This document shows positions 12,841 through 20,806 of a DNA stretch of 32,902 nucleotides, in pieces. The notes below the pieces were generated by a model, which ran no database searches, was not told the origin of the DNA, and saw only the letters and a program-made list of their open reading frames with translations. The stretch's first letter is position 1. Every line of letters starts with the position of its first letter. The position numbers and the translations under genes were made by a program. This stretch comes from a virus: IMG/VR virus record IMGVR_UViG_3300032050_000497, positions 1 through 32,902 of that record; one strand, 5' to 3'.

Positions 12841-12984
12841 TTAGTTTCTCCTGTAATTTGAATAATATTGGATCCAATGTTCTACGTCAGCCGTAGATTT
12901 TGGATTTTTAGACTCAATAAATACTTCTATCTCCGATTTATGATCCGGTGTTAGAAAATCGATTAATTTTTGTAAGCAACTCAT
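12841..12984 (-). CDS. Hypothetical protein, 47 aa
   Basis: It reads MSCLQKLIDFLTPDHKSEIE, then STADVEHWIQYYSNYRR. AGGAG lies before the ATG. It is the first gene of the leftward block, divergent from the fibre genes across about 100 bases. No recognised family. Confidence 0.6.
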   Translation of the reverse strand: MSCLQKLIDFLTPDHKSEIEVFIESKNPKSTADVEHWIQYYSNYRRN

Positions 12985-13064
12985 AAAAACTCCTGTACAA
13001 GTATATATCCAATCCTATGTTGCAAGAGCACATTTTTTACGGTAATTAGTTTGACTAAATAGTG

Positions 13065-13072
13065 TATAAATT
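13065..13072 (+). promoter_or_regulatory. Late-promoter-like TATAAATT before the fibre cassette
   Basis: TATAAATT lies 12 bases before the ATG of the first rightward fibre gene and differs from the T4 late consensus TATAAATA only in the last base. An AAGAGG ribosome site follows. Late expression fits structural genes. Confidence 0.6.
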
Positions 13073-13084
13073 CAAGAGGTACCC

Positions 13085-13282
13085 ATGCCAAACACAAAAG
13101 TAAAATCGCATAATCTTGCAAACACCGCAGTCACAGCAGGTTCTTATGGCGGGGATGGAAATGCAGCGGCTATTACTGTCGATGCACAAGGTCGAATCAC
13201 AGCAGCATCAAATGTTGCGGTAAGTGGCGGCGGTAGTGCAGAATCTTCAATACCAACAATGTTAATGTTATCGGGAATGTAA
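13085..13282 (+). CDS. Short fibre-like protein, 65 aa
   Basis: A small Ala/Gly/Ser-rich protein with ITVDAQGRITAASNVAV (about residues 30-46), a motif that occurs repeatedly in long phage tail fibres. Here it stands alone in 65 residues, so it may be a truncated or split fibre module, or a small tail accessory protein. It starts with AAGAGGT and a late-type promoter upstream, and the next gene begins one base after its stop. Confidence 0.6.
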   Translation: MPNTKVKSHNLANTAVTAGSYGGDGNAAAITVDAQGRITAASNVAVSGGGSAESSIPTMLMLSGM

Positions 13283-13283
13283 A

Positions 13284-13616
13284 ATGCCACAAACCTTCAA
13301 AGTACTAGGACAATCAAATCCAACAGCATTTACAAATACAACTTTGTATACTGTACCAGCAGCGACTCAAGCGGTTATATCAACAATTACAATTGCAAAT
13401 GCCAATACTTCCGCAAATGCAAATTATAGTATTGCGGTACGCCCAGCCGGAGAAGCTATTGCTGCAAAACACTATATTACAAACAACAATGTGGTTCAAT
13501 CGGTGGATAGTATCGCATTGACTTTGGGATTGACTTTGGGAAATACTGATGTGGTTACTGTTTATACTTCATCATCTAATGTTTCATTTGGTATTTTTGG
13601 ATCAGAGATAACGTAA
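13284..13616 (+). CDS. Tail fibre-associated protein, 110 aa
   Basis: A beta-rich Thr/Ala/Asn-rich protein (TLYTVPAATQAVISTITIAN, then YSIAVRPAGEAIAAKHYI). It ends FGIFGSEIT, nearly the same as the end of the 1411-residue fibre (SVFGSEITFG), so the two share a C-terminal module. The start abuts the previous stop. It is probably a minor structural or tip protein. Confidence 0.6.
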   Translation: MPQTFKVLGQSNPTAFTNTTLYTVPAATQAVISTITIANANTSANANYSIAVRPAGEAIAAKHYITNNNVVQSVDSIALTLGLTLGNTDVVTVYTSSSNVSFGIFGSEIT

Positions 13617-13617
13617 T

Positions 13618-14553
13618 ATGGCGATCAAGTCATTTGTAGAACAAAATATTAGATCACAAAGATTTAATAGAAGAGACACCTCGAATCCTTCGCGCAACGT
13701 AACTACTCCCACGGTCGAGTATTTGGTAGTTGCGGGTGGCGGTGGTGGTGGATACGGATCATCCTCTGGAGGTGGTGGAGCTGGAGGACTTTTAACAGCA
13801 ACTAATTTTTCTATAACCAAAGGTTCTTCTTTAACTGTTACTGTTGGCGCGGGTGGTAATGGAGGCACCACGGCCAGTGGATCTAAAGGTTCTAACTCAG
13901 TTTTTAGTAGCGTCACTGCTATAGGAGGAGGTTTTGGATCTTATAATGGTGCTAGTGGTGGTACCGGTGGATCAGGCGGCGGCGGTGGATTGAGTACGTT
14001 TACTGGCGGAGGCGCAGGTGGCACCGTGCAAAGTTCCGGCCAAGGAAATGCCGGCGGTGCAGCAACTGGTGATGGTTCTACTAGATTTTCATCCGGTGGA
14101 GGTGGAGGAGCAGGAGGTAACGGACAAACATGGACAACAGGTGTAACTGTCGCCTCTGATGGAGGATTAGCACTTCAATCATCAATATCTGGAACTTTAA
14201 CATATTATGCCGGCGGCGGTGGCTCAGGACAAGACACTCGAGCAACAGCTCTGACTAGGGCTGGATACGGAGGAGGAACTACTACAACTTCTCAAAAAGG
14301 AGGAGCGGGTGATGGAGGTACTAATGGAAGCGCAGGGCAAAGTGGATCTACAAACACCGGCGGTGGCGGCGCCAGCGGTTCTTATAGTCCTGGAGGCACT
14401 GGAAATGGAGGCGCAGGAGGTTCCGGAATTGTAATTATAAGATATACTTCAAATTTTCTGGATGCTGCTTCGACCACAGGATCTCCAACACTAACAATTT
14501 CTGGTGGATTTAAAATTTATACTTTCACAGGTTCAGGTTCAATTACTTTCTAA
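13618..14553 (+). CDS. Glycine-rich tail fibre/adhesin protein
   Basis: 311 residues, dominated by glycine-rich tracts (GGGGGGYGSSSGGGGAGG-type) between about residues 38 and 270, framed by hydrophobic strands (VEYLVVAGG at the start; GIVIIRYTSNF and ISGGFKIYTFTGSGSITF at the end). This is the phage glycine-rich domain, which in some adhesins packs as polyglycine-II helices and carries receptor-binding loops. That comparison is by pattern only. It lies between other fibre genes with near-zero spacing. Confidence 0.75.
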   Translation: MAIKSFVEQNIRSQRFNRRDTSNPSRNVTTPTVEYLVVAGGGGGGYGSSSGGGGAGGLLTATNFSITKGSSLTVTVGAGGNGGTTASGSKGSNSVFSSVTAIGGGFGSYNGASGGTGGSGGGGGLSTFTGGGAGGTVQSSGQGNAGGAATGDGSTRFSSGGGGGAGGNGQTWTTGVTVASDGGLALQSSISGTLTYYAGGGGSGQDTRATALTRAGYGGGTTTTSQKGGAGDGGTNGSAGQSGSTNTGGGGASGSYSPGGTGNGGAGGSGIVIIRYTSNFLDAASTTGSPTLTISGGFKIYTFTGSGSITF

Positions 14554-14578
14554 TCACGAAAAATAAAAAGAAAAAGAT

Positions 14579-17500
14579 ATGCCATTAACACAACTAACAG
14601 GCGGATTAATTGAACCAGGATCAATTCAACAGTCCGATTTAAGTACAGAAGTAGCAGCAAACATATCTTCTGCTTTTGCTGCGGCTAACTCCGCAGCATC
14701 TTACGCCAATCAGGCATTTTCTGCGGCGAATACAGCATCATCGGGTAGCATAGATAGTTACGCTAGAGATACAGCGAATAGTGCCGCTTTTTATGCTAAT
14801 AGTGCATTTAACGAAGCGAATTCGGCCTTCAATAAAGCCAATACTTCTGTTATAGCAGGTAGTTATGCAAACTCAGCATACAGTCAGGCCAACAATGCAA
14901 CTACAAATGCTGGAGTGGCAGACACTAAAGCTGTAAATGCGGGATCATATGCTAACTCTGCGTATAGTCAAGCTAATACCGCCACAACAAATGCATCTAC
15001 AGCTGATGGTAAAGCAGTAACAGCTGGTAACTATGCGAATACAGCATACAGTCAAGCAAACACCGCAACTATTAATGCTGCAACAGCCGATAGTAAAGCA
15101 GTAAGTGCTGGAGAATATGCTAATACTGCCTTTGGTCAAGCCAATACGGCCGTAACCAATGCTGCTACAGCTGATGATAAAGCTGTAAGTACTGCATCAT
15201 ATTCTAATTCAGCATTTGGTGCCGCTAATAGTGGTTCATCTTATGCCAATTCAGCATATACTCAAGCTAATACAGCAACAACAAATTCAACTACAGCTGA
15301 TCAAAAGGCCACAAGTGCTGGAGAATACGCTAACTCAGCCTATGGTCAATCTAATACCGCAATCACTAATGCATCTACCGCTGATGGTAAGGCTGTAACA
15401 GCTGGCATTTATGCCAACGCTGCCTTCAGTGAGGCCAACACTGTTGATTCTAAAGCAGTAACAGCTGGTAACTATGCCAACTCGGCATTTGGTGTTGCGA
15501 ACACTGCAACTACAAATGCTGCGACTGCCGACAGCAAAGCAGTATCATCCGGAGTTTATGCTAACAGTGCTTATGGTGCTGCTAACACAGTAGATTCTAA
15601 AATTATTGATGTTGGTGGTTATGCTAACTCAGCATACACTCAAGCAAATACCGCAGATAGTAAAGCAGTAACATCTGGTAACTATGCTAACTCAGCATAT
15701 ACTCAAGCAAATACATCTGACAGTAAAGCGGTAAGTGCTGGTAGTTATGCTAACTCAGCTTACACACAAGCAAATACAGCAACTACAAATGCAGCAACTG
15801 CCGACAGTAAAGCTGTAAGTGCAGGATCATATGCTAATTCGTCCTTTAGTGTGGCTAATACAGCAACTACAAATGCTGCTACAGCTGATGGTAAAGCTGT
15901 TGATGCAGGACAATATGCTAACTCTGCTTATACTCAAGCAAACACTGCAACTACAAATGCTGCTACAGCTGATGGTAAAGCAGTAACAGCTGGCAGTTAT
16001 GCTAATGCAGCGTTTGGTATTGCCAACACAGCAGATGTCAATTCTATTTCTGCTGGTAACTATGCTAATGCTGCTTTTGCTGTGGCCAATAGTGGTATTA
16101 CCGATTCTTGGGCTAGAGATACTGCAAACGCTGCATCTAGTTATGCCAATTCAGGATTTTATACTGCTAATAGTTCTGGTCTTTATGCTAATGCAGCATT
16201 TGCGGCCGCAAATACAGGAGTGCCAGATACTTTAGCTAGAGATACTGCTAATGCGGCATCAAGTTATGCCAATTCTTCTTTTAATACAGCGAATACTGCT
16301 GACAGTAAAGCAGTGAGTGCTGGTAGTTATGCTAACTCAGCTTTTGGTGCAGCAAACACAACAGCAATTTACGCAAACGCTGCATTTGCTGATGCCAACA
16401 CCAAATTTAGTTCATCGGGCGGCACAATCTCTGGTAACGTTACTATCCTCTATGATCTTAGTGTCTTAGGAAATGTTAGTTTTACAGGAAATGTTACTTC
16501 TGTAACTGTCACTGGTAATAGTGGTCAATTTTTTGGTGAAGCGAACGGGCATAACGCATTATATGCTGGTATTCCTGTTGGATATGACTATCAGCCACAT
16601 ACAGTATTTCAAGCATCAACAAATGAGGATAATTACTCTCAAATAAACATTCAAAACATTAATCCTGGAAATAACGCATCATCTGATTATGTTGCTACGG
16701 CCGATAACGGTACTGAAAATGATACTTATATTGACATGGGTATTGCTAGTAGTCTGCATGCCGATCCTGAATTTACGTTAGTTGGTCCAAATGATGGTTA
16801 CTTGTATGTGTCTGGCAATACAGTCACGGGCGGTGGTGGCCTTGTAATTGGTACACTTTTAGAAAATGATGTCATATTTACTGCTGGTGGCATGAATGAA
16901 GAAAATGAACAAATGCGTATCATTGGTTCAAGCAATACGATTAACATTCGTTCTAATGTAGATTCAAGTATCGCAAAGAGTGTTTTATTGGGACCAATTG
17001 CAAACCTTCATATTACAGGTGGTTCAAATGATGATTATATTAGAACCGATGGTTCAGGTAATCTGACATTTGCAAATTTAACTTCCGCAAATGTAATTAA
17101 AGTTTTATATGATACAGCTAACACTACTAGTCAAACAGCTGTAAGTTCTAGTTCATATGCAAATGGCGCTTTTGCTGCAGCTAATACAGCAGACCAAAAA
17201 GCTGTAACGGCTGGAACATACGCCAATGCGGCATTTGCAGCCGCTAATACAGGCGCCAGTAGTTCAGACCAATATGCTAGAGACACTGCTAATGCTGCAT
17301 CTAGTTATGCCAATTCATCTTATAGTCAAGCAAACACAGCCACAACTAATGCTGCTACAGCTGATGGTAAAGCTGTAACAGCTGGATCATATGCTAATGC
17401 TGCCTTTGCTTTAGCTAATACCTCAGATAGTAAAGCAGTAACAGCAGGTAACTATGCTAATTCAGCTTATGGTCAAGCTAATACAGCAACTACCAATGCT

Positions 17501-18814
17501 ACTACTGCTGACTCTAAAGCTTTAACGGCAGGTGATTACGCTAACTCATCCTATACTCAAGCTAATACTGCTACAACAAATGCATCTACAGCTGATGGTA
17601 AAGCTGTAACAGCTGGTAACTATGCTAATAGTGCTTATGGTCAAGCTAATACTGCTACGACTAATGCTGCAACTGCTGATGGTAAAGCTGTAACAGCAGG
17701 ATCTTATGCTAATGGAGCTTATACTCAAGCTAATACCGCAACTACTAATGCTGCTACAGCTGATGGTAAAGCAGTAACAGCTGGTAACTATGCTAATAGT
17801 GCTTTTGCTGCTGCGAATACTGCTACAACAAATGCATCTACAGCTGATTCTAAAGCTGTTGATGCTGGTAACTATGCTAACTCTGCATTTAGTGTTGCTA
17901 ATACGTCAGACAGTAAAGCAGTAACATCTGGATCATATGCTAATTCAGCTTACACGCAAGCAAATACAGCAACTACCGATGCTGCTACTGCTGACAGTAA
18001 AGCAGTAACAGCTGGTAACTATGCTAATTCAGCTTATACTCAAGCTAATACAGCAACTACCAATGCTACTACTGCTGATCAAAAGGCCACAAGTGCTGGA
18101 TCATATGCTAATTCAGCTTATGGTCAAGCTAATACTGCTACAACAAATGCATCTACCGCTGATGGTAAGGCTGTAACAGCTGGTAACTATGCTAACTCGG
18201 CATTTGGTTCAGCTAATACTGCCGACAGTAAAGCAGTAACATCTGGATCATATGCTAATTCGGCATTTGGTGTAGCAAATACCGCAGATAGTAAAGCTGT
18301 AACAGCTGGATCATATGCTAATTCATCATTCACTACCGCTAACACTGTAACATCAGCGAGTTTGTATGCTAATGGTGCTTTTGCTTCTGCAAACACTCGA
18401 CTAGCTACAGCTGGTGGTACAATTTCTGGTGATTTAACAGTAACAGGATTCACCACTTTACAAGAAGTAACAGAAGTTTTAAGTACATTAACTGGTGCTA
18501 CAGGAACAGTAACTCATAACTTAACTGATGGTTCTGTTTTTTATCACACAAGTGCTGCAGCAAACTTTACTGCGAATTTTACAAATGTACCAACCACAAC
18601 AAGTCGATCTATTACAGTTACGATTGTTATAGTACAAGGTGCAACAGGATATATACCAAATGCCGTACAAATAGATGGCGCAGCACAAACAATTAATTGG
18701 GCTGGCGGTGCAGCACCCACACCAACAGCAAACAAAACTGAATTTTATTCATTTAATTTATTAAGAATAGGATCTGCATGGTCTGTATTTGGTTCTGAGA
18801 TTACATTTGGTTAA
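14579..18814 (+). CDS. Long repetitive tail fibre protein, 1411 aa
   Basis: An N-terminal segment (MPLTQLTGGLIEPGSIQQSD) is followed by alanine-rich repeats to about residue 605. A beta-rich central domain (about 610-840, with GGTISGNVTILYDL and GPNDGYLYVSGN) comes next, then a second repeat region (about 845-1275) and a C-terminal domain (about 1276-1411, GGTISGDLTVTGFTTL ... SVFGSEITFG). The repeat unit is YANSAYSQANTATTNAS plus TADGKAVTAGN (28 residues), with shorter 21-residue versions, both multiples of seven. This suggests a heptad-based trimeric shaft. At the DNA level the repeats are also close, so length variation by recombination is likely. Assigned as a fibre on these features and on its position. 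Confidence 0.8.
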   Translation: MPLTQLTGGLIEPGSIQQSDLSTEVAANISSAFAAANSAASYANQAFSAANTASSGSIDSYARDTANSAAFYANSAFNEANSAFNKANTSVIAGSYANSAYSQANNATTNAGVADTKAVNAGSYANSAYSQANTATTNASTADGKAVTAGNYANTAYSQANTATINAATADSKAVSAGEYANTAFGQANTAVTNAATADDKAVSTASYSNSAFGAANSGSSYANSAYTQANTATTNSTTADQKATSAGEYANSAYGQSNTAITNASTADGKAVTAGIYANAAFSEANTVDSKAVTAGNYANSAFGVANTATTNAATADSKAVSSGVYANSAYGAANTVDSKIIDVGGYANSAYTQANTADSKAVTSGNYANSAYTQANTSDSKAVSAGSYANSAYTQANTATTNAATADSKAVSAGSYANSSFSVANTATTNAATADGKAVDAGQYANSAYTQANTATTNAATADGKAVTAGSYANAAFGIANTADVNSISAGNYANAAFAVANSGITDSWARDTANAASSYANSGFYTANSSGLYANAAFAAANTGVPDTLARDTANAASSYANSSFNTANTADSKAVSAGSYANSAFGAANTTAIYANAAFADANTKFSSSGGTISGNVTILYDLSVLGNVSFTGNVTSVTVTGNSGQFFGEANGHNALYAGIPVGYDYQPHTVFQASTNEDNYSQINIQNINPGNNASSDYVATADNGTENDTYIDMGIASSLHADPEFTLVGPNDGYLYVSGNTVTGGGGLVIGTLLENDVIFTAGGMNEENEQMRIIGSSNTINIRSNVDSSIAKSVLLGPIANLHITGGSNDDYIRTDGSGNLTFANLTSANVIKVLYDTANTTSQTAVSSSSYANGAFAAANTADQKAVTAGTYANAAFAAANTGASSSDQYARDTANAASSYANSSYSQANTATTNAATADGKAVTAGSYANAAFALANTSDSKAVTAGNYANSAYGQANTATTNATTADSKALTAGDYANSSYTQANTATTNASTADGKAVTAGNYANSAYGQANTATTNAATADGKAVTAGSYANGAYTQANTATTNAATADGKAVTAGNYANSAFAAANTATTNASTADSKAVDAGNYANSAFSVANTSDSKAVTSGSYANSAYTQANTATTDAATADSKAVTAGNYANSAYTQANTATTNATTADQKATSAGSYANSAYGQANTATTNASTADGKAVTAGNYANSAFGSANTADSKAVTSGSYANSAFGVANTADSKAVTAGSYANSSFTTANTVTSASLYANGAFASANTRLATAGGTISGDLTVTGFTTLQEVTEVLSTLTGATGTVTHNLTDGSVFYHTSAAANFTANFTNVPTTTSRSITVTIVIVQGATGYIPNAVQIDGAAQTINWAGGAAPTPTANKTEFYSFNLLRIGSAWSVFGSEITFG
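14840..16390 (+). repeat. First coding repeat array of the long fibre
   Basis: Tandem DNA repeats of 84 and 63 bases encoding 28- and 21-residue units such as YANSAYTQANTATTNAA-TADSKAVSAGS. Strings such as ACAGCTGATGGTAAAGC recur. The copies are similar but not identical. Confidence 0.75.
17130..18400 (+). repeat. Second coding repeat array of the long fibre
   Basis: The same 84/63-base repeat units as in the first array, after the central domain. Short strings such as GCTGTAACAGCTGG recur many times within and between the arrays, giving much room for recombination. Confidence 0.75.
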
Positions 18815-18816
18815 AT

Positions 18817-19377
18817 ATGCCTAGATTATCTTCGATAAACACATTCGTTTTAAATTCTGTAATTGGTTCGGTAGCAACTGATCCAGAGCAAGCTAATTAT
18901 CAAGGTGCCACTATGGTCTTTGTTTTACAAGGATCCGCACCAACAGGATGGGTTAAAGACACTTCAGATACCGATTATACTTTACGATGTGTTACAGGAT
19001 CAGTATCAAGTGGAGGATCATCAGGATTTTCTTCCGTTATGTCATCTAAATCTTTAACAGGTAGTCTATCGGTAACTGGAACTGTAGGAGGAACATCACT
19101 TACATCTAGTATGATACCCTCCCACAACCACGGACCTTATCCTGCTGCAGCAACTGTTGCTGCCAGCACAACTTCTCCTGTAATACCAGGACCATCAATA
19201 GCCAGAACAGTATCTAACAATTTTACACCTGGTGTGGTAAATCCAGGTGGTGTTAATCCTGGAGTTACAGCAACTGCTCATGATCATCCGTTAAATCCAG
19301 CAACAAGTCCTGTAACCTTCACCACAGTAAATTTAGCTATTAAATATGTGGATTCAATTTTAGCAACAAGGACTTAA
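18817..19377 (+). CDS. Tail fibre tip protein, paralogue 1
   Basis: 186 residues. It has the tail-tip opening GSAPTGWVKDTSDTDYTLR (about residues 39-57), two HxH sites (HNH 103-105, HDH 155-157) and an end NLAIKYVDSILATR. HxH motifs bind iron in the T4 gp37 needle, so metal binding along a trimeric tip is plausible. The two downstream genes (19379-19876, 19879-20382) share all these features, so the three are paralogues. No Shine-Dalgarno is visible; the start follows the fibre stop by two bases, which suggests coupled translation. Confidence 0.75.
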   Translation: MPRLSSINTFVLNSVIGSVATDPEQANYQGATMVFVLQGSAPTGWVKDTSDTDYTLRCVTGSVSSGGSSGFSSVMSSKSLTGSLSVTGTVGGTSLTSSMIPSHNHGPYPAAATVAASTTSPVIPGPSIARTVSNNFTPGVVNPGGVNPGVTATAHDHPLNPATSPVTFTTVNLAIKYVDSILATRT

Positions 19378-19378
19378 T

Positions 19379-19876
19379 ATGGCATTAGTTATAGAATCAG
19401 GATCAAGAACAATAATGAAAATGACCACTCCACCAACGGGATGGACAAAAGATACTACATATGATAATTATGCACTAAGAGTAACTACCGGTTCTGTTAT
19501 TAATAGAACTACAGGAGAGTCTTTTTCTACAGTTTTTAAAAATTATAATAGCATTGGTGTACCGGCACCTGGACTTTCTTATTCTGCTGTAAACGCCACT
19601 GTGATAGACGATGCGGCAATGACAACGCATAATCACACTACCATAACACACCCATCCGCATTGTTAACTAGACGAGGTGGTGCAGGTAATACGAACGTAG
19701 CTCGTACCCCAGCGGGAGCACCAGTTACTTTTAGTAATAACCCTGGTGGTGGAGGATCACATACTCATCCAATTGGAACTGTAGCCGTTACTGGTTCAAT
19801 TAATCAGAGTGGAGTTAATTCAGAAATAAATTTGAATATAAAATATGTTGACACTATTATAGCGGTTAGGAGTTAA
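19379..19876 (+). CDS. Tail fibre tip protein, paralogue 2
   Basis: 165 residues, with TTPPTGWTKDTTYDNYALRV (about residues 16-35), HxH sites in THNHTTITH and SHTHPIG, and an end NLNIKYVDTIIAVRS. It has the same architecture as its neighbours but diverged loops between the HxH sites, where receptor specificity would reside. It begins one base after the previous stop, without a Shine-Dalgarno. Confidence 0.75.
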   Translation: MALVIESGSRTIMKMTTPPTGWTKDTTYDNYALRVTTGSVINRTTGESFSTVFKNYNSIGVPAPGLSYSAVNATVIDDAAMTTHNHTTITHPSALLTRRGGAGNTNVARTPAGAPVTFSNNPGGGGSHTHPIGTVAVTGSINQSGVNSEINLNIKYVDTIIAVRS

Positions 19877-19878
19877 TC

Positions 19879-20382
19879 GTGGCTATTTTTGATTCTGGAA
19901 CAACAACAATTTTTCATCAAACATCCGCACCCACTGGTTGGACGAAAGAAACTGTGAATTATAATAATCACGCACTTCGAGTAGTAAATGGATCGTCTTT
20001 GAGTTCTGGAGGTACTGTCGATTTCACAACAGGTTTTAATACTACATCATATATTTTTTCATCGGTTGCTGTTCCTTATACAGTAGGTAACCATACCTTA
20101 ACTGGAGCTCAGTTACCATATCACCTTCATGCTGTTGCGCCATCAACAAATAGATTTGCTATTGGAACTGCTACCACACCCACAAATGCTACATCTCCAA
20201 TAACTCCTGCTGTACCCGTTATGACTACTGCCGTACCGGCCGGTGGGCCGATAGGCGCATCAGTAGGTAGTTCAGGAGCGCACAATCACTCAATTACAAT
20301 TACCGCTAGTGGTAATGTTTTTGGTCCAAATTCTACAATAGGTGTAAATTATATTGATGTTATTATTGCTTCTTTAAACTAA
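19879..20382 (+). CDS. Tail fibre tip protein, paralogue 3
   Basis: 167 residues, with TSAPTGWTKETVNYNNHALR (about residues 15-34), HxH sites PYHLHAV and AHNHSI, and an end IGVNYIDVIIASLN. The start is GTG at 19879, two bases after the previous stop. It is the third in a tandem series of fibre-tip paralogues that differ mainly in the central loops. Confidence 0.75.
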   Translation: MAIFDSGTTTIFHQTSAPTGWTKETVNYNNHALRVVNGSSLSSGGTVDFTTGFNTTSYIFSSVAVPYTVGNHTLTGAQLPYHLHAVAPSTNRFAIGTATTPTNATSPITPAVPVMTTAVPAGGPIGASVGSSGAHNHSITITASGNVFGPNSTIGVNYIDVIIASLN

Positions 20383-20394
20383 TTCATATATAAT
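20366..20394 (+). promoter_or_regulatory. Sigma70-type promoter after the tip genes
   Basis: A -35-like TTGCTT (20366-20371) and a perfect -10 box TATAAT (20389-20394), spaced 17 bases, overlap the end of paralogue 3. It would transcribe 20428-22283 independently of the fibre genes. Confidence 0.5.
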
Positions 20395-20427
20395 AGTATA
20401 TTCGTTTTTAACCGAAAGGCAATTTTT

Positions 20428-20787
20428 ATGATTCAAACACATAAATTAGTAGTAATTCCTGTTGATGGTATTGTCGTTACAGACCAAGAAGGTTTATCAG
20501 AGTTAGACTTATCTCAATGTGGAATACCAGATAATATACATGCATTACAATGGAATAATCCCATTTGGCCAGATAAACAAAATTCCCATCTAAATGGATT
20601 GCAATATGGCCAAGGATCTGGTTGGTTAGAATTTAGATCGACCGATCCTAATGAAAATATAACTGAATTACCACAATGGGCTATCAACTGTTATGATGTA
20701 TGGTTGCAAGCATATAATATAAAACAAGCTGCACTAGCGGCATCAGATGCTGCTGATGAAGCCGCAGCTGCAGCAGAAAACAATTAA
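20428..20787 (+). CDS. Hypothetical protein, 119 aa (possible fibre assembly factor)
   Basis: A beta-rich N-terminal part (HKLVVIPVDGIVVTDQEG, LDLSQCGIPDNIHALQWNN) and a GSGWLEFRSTDPNENITELP region end in an Ala-rich amphipathic helix (AALAASDAADEAAAAAENN). Position just after the fibre tips suggests a tail fibre assembly or chaperone role, but no motif proves it. AAAGG precedes the ATG. Confidence 0.55.
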   Translation: MIQTHKLVVIPVDGIVVTDQEGLSELDLSQCGIPDNIHALQWNNPIWPDKQNSHLNGLQYGQGSGWLEFRSTDPNENITELPQWAINCYDVWLQAYNIKQAALAASDAADEAAAAAENN

Positions 20788-20806
20788 ATTAAAAAGTGAT
20801 TATATT

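Noticed and set aside
12985-13064. Leftward sigma70 promoter in the divergent gap before the fibre genes
   Set aside because: TATA-like strings are present, but no -35 box lies at the right distance.
13602-13916. Minus-strand proline-rich frame
   Set aside because: Mirror image of the glycine codons of the glycine-rich fibre gene.
14840-18400. Tandem DNA repeats that might suggest a CRISPR-like array
   Set aside because: The units are in one coding frame, vary in sequence, and have no unique spacers; they encode fibre repeats.
14945-18735. Many long opposite-strand or other-frame open frames inside the long fibre gene
   Set aside because: They arise from the Ala/Thr/Asn-rich coding repeats; their proteins are low-complexity and have no ribosome sites.
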